In this document: piece after piece, positions 60,654 through 64,000 of the stretch
How positions within the stretch are numbered: the stretch's first letter is position 1
Layout: every line of letters starts with the position of its first letter
Source: Nonomuraea jiangxiensis
GTDB taxonomy: Bacteria > Actinomycetota > Actinomycetes > Streptosporangiales > Streptosporangiaceae
Direction of reading: 5' to 3'
NCBI RefSeq assembly: GCF_900099965.1
Contig: NZ_FNDJ01000016.1
Coordinates: 204,433-268,432 of the forward strand
DNA: 64,000 nucleotides
Notes under the pieces: generated by a model
Database searches by the model: none
The model's input: the letters and a program-made list of their open reading frames with translations, nothing else
What the model was told of the DNA's origin: nothing
Position numbers and translations under genes: made by a program

Positions 60654-62705
60654 ATGCCCGCACACCAACTCGCTCCCGACATACCCTCCGACGTGCTCGC
60701 CGCCGAGCAGGCCCACCTGGCCAGGTCCAGGGCCGCGCTCAAAGCCATGCGGGCCCACGCCCAGTCGTTGTCCGCCGACGCGGCGGGCGACTGGGTCTCG
60801 CAGCAGATCCTGCAGTCCCTGCTCGACCAGCGGGTGGCCGCGCTGGCCGACCACCCGGACACGCCGCTGTTCTTCGGCCGCCTCGACCGGGCCGCGGCCG
60901 GGCGGAAGGGCGCGCCGCAGGAGGACGACGAGGAGCCGGGCGAGCAGGCCGAGTTGCCCGCCACCATCTACGTCGGCCGCCGCCACGTGCACGACGGCAG
61001 CAGCCGGCCGCTGGTCATCGACTGGCGTGCGCCGGTGTCCCGCGCGTTCTACCAGGCCAGCCCGTCCGACCCGATGGGGTTGGCGCTGCGGCGCCGCTTC
61101 GGCTACCACGGCGGCGCGCTCACCGCGTTCGAGGACGAGCCGCTCGGCGAGGGCGGCGAGATCGGCCCGTCGCGGATCCTCACCGAGGAGATCGAGCGCC
61201 CCCGCACCGGGCCGATGCGCGACATCGTCGCCACCATCCAGCCGGACCAGGACGAGATCGTCCGGTCGACGCTGGCCCAGACCGTGTGCGTGCAGGGCGC
61301 CCCGGGCACCGGGAAGACGGCCGTCGGCCTGCACCGGGCCGCCTATCTGCTGTTCACCCATCGCGAGCGGCTGGCCAGGGCCGGCGTCATGATCGTGGGC
61401 CCCAACCGGGCGTTCCTCTCCTACATCTCCTCGGTCCTGCCCGCGCTCGGCGAGGTCAAGGTCGACCAGACCACGGTGGCGGGGCTGCTCGGCGACCACT
61501 CCACCGCCGAGGACCCGATGGTCGCGGCGGTTAAGGGTGACGCCAGGATGGCGGCGGTGCTCGAACGCGCGCTCTGGCTGCACATCGTGAAGCCGGAGGA
61601 GGGGGTGGTCTACACCCAGGGCGCCTACCGCTACCGGGTGGCCGACTACGAGGTACGCGAGATCGTGGCCTCGTTGCGCGGCACCACGCGGTACAACCCC
61701 GGACGGGCGGCGCTGGCGCAGCGCCTGGCCCACCTGGTGCTGGTACGCATGGAAGAGCGCGGCGGCTCGCCTGACGACCGGGTCCAGGACGCCGTGGCCC
61801 GGTCGAAGCCGGTACGGCAGCTGGTCGACACCGTCTGGCCGAAGCTGACCCCGGAGCAGGTCCTGCATCGCCTGCTCTCCAACCCGGAATTTCTCGCCAA
61901 AGCCGCTAAATCCGATTTGTCGCCTGACGAGCAGGAAATGCTGATCTGGCGGAAGCCGTACCGGAGCTGGAAGTCCGCCAGGTGGAGCCCCGCGGACGCC
62001 GCGCTGCTCGACGAGCTCCGCGACCTCATGGACCGCACCCCCTCCCTGGGCCACCTGGTGGTGGACGAGGCCCAGGACCTCTCCGAGATGCAGCTGCGGG
62101 CCCTCGGCCGCCGCTGCCGCAACGGCTCGGCCACCGTGCTGGGCGACCTCGCCCAGGGCACCACGCCGTGGTCGACCACCTCGTGGGAGTCGGTGCTGGT
62201 CCACCTCGGCCAGTCCGACGGCGAGGTGACGGAGCTGACGCTCGGCTTCCGCGTACCGCGGGAGGTCCTCGACTACGCGGCCCGCCTGCTCCCCTCGGTC
62301 GCCCCCGACCTCGCCGCCCCCCGATCCCTCCGCCCCGGACTCGGCTCCCTCTCGATCCGCCCCGGCGTCCCGGTCGCCGAGGCCGCCAAGGAGGCCCTGG
62401 ACAAGGAGGGCTCGATCGGCATCATCGCCCCCGACGCGATGGTGACCACGATCTCCGACGCCCTGGCCGGCCTCCCGCACGCGATCCTGGACCCCGACGC
62501 CGTGGAGGAGCACCGCCTGCTCGTCGTCCCCGCCACCCTGGCCAAGGGCCTGGAATATGACCACGTGATCGTGGTGGAGCCCGCCGACATCGTCGCGGCC
62601 GAGCCCAGGGGCCTGGCCAGACTGTACGTGGTGCTGACCCGAGCGGTGACCTCCCTGACCGTCCTCCACGACAAGCCCCTGCCCCCCGAGCTGGCCACGG
62701 TGTGA
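60654..62705 (+). CDS. HelD-like ATPase (RNA polymerase recycling factor)
   Basis: 683 residues, superfamily 1 AAA/UvrD-like ATPase. N-terminal coiled coil (LAAEQAHLARSRAALKAM), then IYVGRRHVHDG, VIDWRAPVSRAFY, Walker A GAPGTGKTAVGLHRAAYLLF, ILxGPNR-like VIVGPNRAFLSYIS, DEAQDLSEMQLRALGRR and a C-terminal VPATLAKGLEYDHV plus LYVVLTRA. These are hallmarks of actinobacterial HelD, which removes stalled RNA polymerase from DNA and can give rifampicin tolerance. GGAGG lies 9 nt before ATG 60654. Confidence 0.88.
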   Translation: MPAHQLAPDIPSDVLAAEQAHLARSRAALKAMRAHAQSLSADAAGDWVSQQILQSLLDQRVAALADHPDTPLFFGRLDRAAAGRKGAPQEDDEEPGEQAELPATIYVGRRHVHDGSSRPLVIDWRAPVSRAFYQASPSDPMGLALRRRFGYHGGALTAFEDEPLGEGGEIGPSRILTEEIERPRTGPMRDIVATIQPDQDEIVRSTLAQTVCVQGAPGTGKTAVGLHRAAYLLFTHRERLARAGVMIVGPNRAFLSYISSVLPALGEVKVDQTTVAGLLGDHSTAEDPMVAAVKGDARMAAVLERALWLHIVKPEEGVVYTQGAYRYRVADYEVREIVASLRGTTRYNPGRAALAQRLAHLVLVRMEERGGSPDDRVQDAVARSKPVRQLVDTVWPKLTPEQVLHRLLSNPEFLAKAAKSDLSPDEQEMLIWRKPYRSWKSARWSPADAALLDELRDLMDRTPSLGHLVVDEAQDLSEMQLRALGRRCRNGSATVLGDLAQGTTPWSTTSWESVLVHLGQSDGEVTELTLGFRVPREVLDYAARLLPSVAPDLAAPRSLRPGLGSLSIRPGVPVAEAAKEALDKEGSIGIIAPDAMVTTISDALAGLPHAILDPDAVEEHRLLVVPATLAKGLEYDHVIVVEPADIVAAEPRGLARLYVVLTRAVTSLTVLHDKPLPPELATV

Positions 62706-62775
62706 GGCCCTGATCCACGTTGGGCACGGCCACTCCTAGGATGGCCAGCAGAATGCTCTCAACCAGGAGGATGCC

Positions 62776-63306
62776 GTGCCTGCACCGTTGCCACACGAAC
62801 ACCTGCCGTCCGTCCCAGCGCTCACGGTCGAGAGCGACGACGTCCAGCACGAGGAGCGGCTCAGCGAGCGCCACGTCTTCAACGACTGGGGCATGCAGGG
62901 GGAGAATCTCTCCCCCCACCTCCGCTGGTCGGGCGCCCCGGCCGAGACTCGCAGTTACGCCGTCACCTGCTACGACCCCGACGCCCCCACGGGCAGCGGC
63001 TTCTGGCACTGGGTCCTGTTCGACCTGCCCGCCTCGGTGACCGAGCTGCCCACGGCCGCCGGCACGGCCCCTGACTTCAAGGGCCTGCCGGAGGGCGCGG
63101 TCCACGCCCGCAACGACTACGGCATCAAGGCCTACGGCGGCTCGGCCCCGCCCCCCGGCGACCCGCACCGCTATGTCTTCACGGTGCACGCCCTGGGCGT
63201 GGACAAGCTGGGCGTGGACAGTGACGCGAGCCCGGCGGTGGTGGGCTTCAACATCACCGCCAACACCCTGGCCCGCGGCCACGTCATCGCCTACTACGGC
63301 GTCTGA
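62776..63306 (+). CDS. YbhB/YbcL-type phosphatidylethanolamine-binding protein (PEBP) homologue
   Basis: 176 residues. PEBP signature CYDPDAPTGSGFWHWVLFDLP and NDYGIKAYGGSAPPPGDPHRYVFTVHAL. Bacterial members bind small anionic ligands; cytoplasmic, no signal peptide. GTG 62776 with AGGAGG 6 nt upstream. Confidence 0.92.
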   Translation: MPAPLPHEHLPSVPALTVESDDVQHEERLSERHVFNDWGMQGENLSPHLRWSGAPAETRSYAVTCYDPDAPTGSGFWHWVLFDLPASVTELPTAAGTAPDFKGLPEGAVHARNDYGIKAYGGSAPPPGDPHRYVFTVHALGVDKLGVDSDASPAVVGFNITANTLARGHVIAYYGV

Positions 63307-63334
63307 AGTCCACCCGGACCGCAGGCCGTGCGAA

Positions 63335-63350
63335 GGCGCCCCGGGGCGCC
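63335..63350 (+). terminator. Palindrome after the PEBP gene
   Basis: GGCGCCCC/GGGGCGCC, a perfect 16-bp palindrome 28 nt after the stop; possible terminator. Confidence 0.4.
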
Positions 63351-63431
63351 CGCACGCCTGCGCCGGGCGAGGCGCCAGAGCCTCCGGGCGCCCGCACGCC
63401 TGCGCCGGGCGAGGCGGCGCCAGAGCCTCCG
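63344..63431. repeat. Two direct copies of a 43/46-bp sequence
   Basis: The block beginning GGGCGCCCGCACGCCTG at 63344 is repeated from 63386 with one 3-bp GGC insertion. Intergenic, between the PEBP gene and the terminator of the small secreted protein. Confidence 0.85.
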
Positions 63432-63442
63432 ATCATCGAAAA

Positions 63443-63470
63443 GGCGCCCCACCGGCCTCGGCAGGGCGCC
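63443..63470 (-). terminator. Stem-loop after the small secreted protein gene
   Basis: GGCGCCC (63443-63449) and GGGCGCC (63464-63470) pair; on the minus strand TTTT follows the stem. It lies 24 nt beyond the leftward stop. Confidence 0.6.
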
Positions 63471-63494
63471 CGGAATCCGGCGTGGCACGCGCGG

Positions 63495-63746
63495 TCAGCT
63501 GACCGCCGCGCCGGCGCACGACATGAGGTCCGGCATCAGCGAGTCCAGCACCGGCAGCCCCAGCTGGGGACTGGGCAGGCAGAACGGCACCTGCAGCTCC
63601 TTCAGGAGTTTGAAGTCGCCGCCGAAGGGGTTGACGCCGTGCGACCGCGCGACCTCGGTGCCCGCTTGGGTGGGGGCGGCCATGACGGTGGCGGCGGCCA
63701 GGGCGAGGGCGGCGACGCCGAGAACGCGCTTGGTGCGGGAGAACAT
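63495..63746 (-). CDS. Small secreted protein, 83 residues
   Basis: Signal peptide (VLGVAALALAAATVMAAPTQA) leaving a mature peptide of about 55 residues with two Cys (PFCLPSPQ and MSCAGAAVS) and several Leu-Pro pairs. GGAG lies 8 nt before ATG 63746. Short two-Cys secreted proteins are common in actinomycetes; no family (chaplin, rodlin) matches. Function unknown. Confidence 0.65.
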   Translation of the reverse strand: MFSRTKRVLGVAALALAAATVMAAPTQAGTEVARSHGVNPFGGDFKLLKELQVPFCLPSPQLGLPVLDSLMPDLMSCAGAAVS

Positions 63747-63838
63747 CCACTACTCCTTCTGCTGTGCGGTGTGCGGCACTCAGCATCGCTCACTGTGAGT
63801 AGCGGATCAATCATTAAAGGTAATACCTGGGAAACGAA

Positions 63839-63873
63839 ACAAGGGCGACCCGGAAAACCCGGGCCACCCTTGT
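63839..63873 (-). terminator. Terminator of groEL
   Basis: ACAAGGG (63839-63845) and CCCTTGT (63867-63873) close a stem that continues inside with CCGG/CCGG pairing around AAAA; on the minus strand TTTCGTTT follows. It lies 20 nt after the groEL stop. Confidence 0.75.
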
Positions 63874-63893
63874 CGGGAACAGCGAGAAAAGAC

Positions 63894-64000
63894 CTAGAAG
63901 TCCATGTCGCCGCCGCCACCCGGCATGGCCGGAGCGGCAGGGGTCTTCTCGGGCTTCTCGGCGATGACCGCCTCGGTGGTGAGGAACAGCGCCGCGATGG
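63894..64000 (-). CDS. groL: Chaperonin GroEL, C-terminal end only
   Basis: The last 34 residues are visible: ALFLTTEAVIAEKPEKT, then PAAPAMPGGGGDMDF and a TAG stop. The LTTEAVIAEKPE stretch and the glycine-rich tail identify GroEL. The 5' part is outside the window. Actinobacteria often carry two or more groEL genes; a tail ending GGDMDF fits the groEL1/groEL2 type without long GGM repeats. Confidence 0.92.
   Translation of the reverse strand, partial: IAALFLTTEAVIAEKPEKTPAAPAMPGGGGDMDF

Overview
The window is a high-GC (about 70% by eye) actinobacterial chromosome segment. GTG starts, overlapping stop/start codons, 4-residue RNP motifs in a long-tailed cold-shock protein, DUF2530 and DUF3027 genes, dynamin-like GTPase pairs and several probable leaderless promoters (TANNNT 6-7 nt before the start codon) all fit a filamentous actinomycete. 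A Streptosporangiaceae-type genome such as Nonomuraea is my inference, not something the sequence proves.

Layout. 0-8 kb: end of an ECF sigma gene, a Gfo/Idh/MocA oxidoreductase, the threonine-to-glycine pair tdh-kbl, a LysR regulator, a second ECF sigma factor with a membrane partner, and an MFS transporter. 8-16 kb (minus strand): two overlapping dynamin-like GTPases, then an operon lhgO - response regulator - histidine kinase - response regulator. 16-24.8 kb: a duplicated SOS-like leaderless promoter in front of a small unknown gene and a remnant of it, a secreted beta-propeller-like protein, a MATE exporter, an aldo/keto reductase behind a perfect MerR-type operator, an RNA 2',3'-cyclic phosphodiesterase, a MarR-MFS operon and a purine permease. 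24.8-38.3 kb: DUF2530, a lipoprotein peptidase, a 13-bp tandem repeat, a 1026-residue GHKL ATPase, DUF3027, MFS, cold-shock protein, HAD phosphatase, TetR and a helicase-associated protein. Much of this resembles the conserved mycobacterial block around Rv0861c-Rv0880 as I remember it.

41.9-58.2 kb holds the most interesting content: a RiPP gene cluster of class V lanthipeptide type. It has an APH-like kinase (LanK-like), two identical 47-residue precursor genes facing each other in a perfect 218-bp inverted repeat, a HopA1-like protein (LanY-like), an F420-dependent LLM oxidoreductase (LanJ-like, Dha reduction), a LanD-type cysteine decarboxylase, and a single reading frame joining a degenerate kinase to a prolyl oligopeptidase. 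It continues with a small secreted peptide, a LuxR-type regulator, an epimerase-like and an M20-like protein that both lack key catalytic residues, a second LuxR-type regulator, a double-domain M16 metalloprotease and an ABC exporter. The precursor core (SPSTPWCIASIVITASAGC) ends in Ser-Ala-Gly-Cys, as expected for a C-terminal aminovinyl-cysteine ring made by the LanD protein. The kinase phosphorylates Ser/Thr, HopA1-type and partner proteins eliminate and cyclise, the peptidases remove the leader, and the ABC pair exports the product or protects the host. No YcaO/TfuA pair is present, which argues against a thioamitide.

58.3-64 kb returns to housekeeping genes: XPB helicase, a small membrane protein, a HelD-like RNA polymerase-recycling ATPase, a PEBP/YbhB protein, a small secreted protein and the 3' end of groEL. 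The XPB helicase and its usual neighbour (helicase-associated protein, 35.8 kb) lie about 20 kb apart, which suggests that the lanthipeptide cluster and its flanks were inserted between them.
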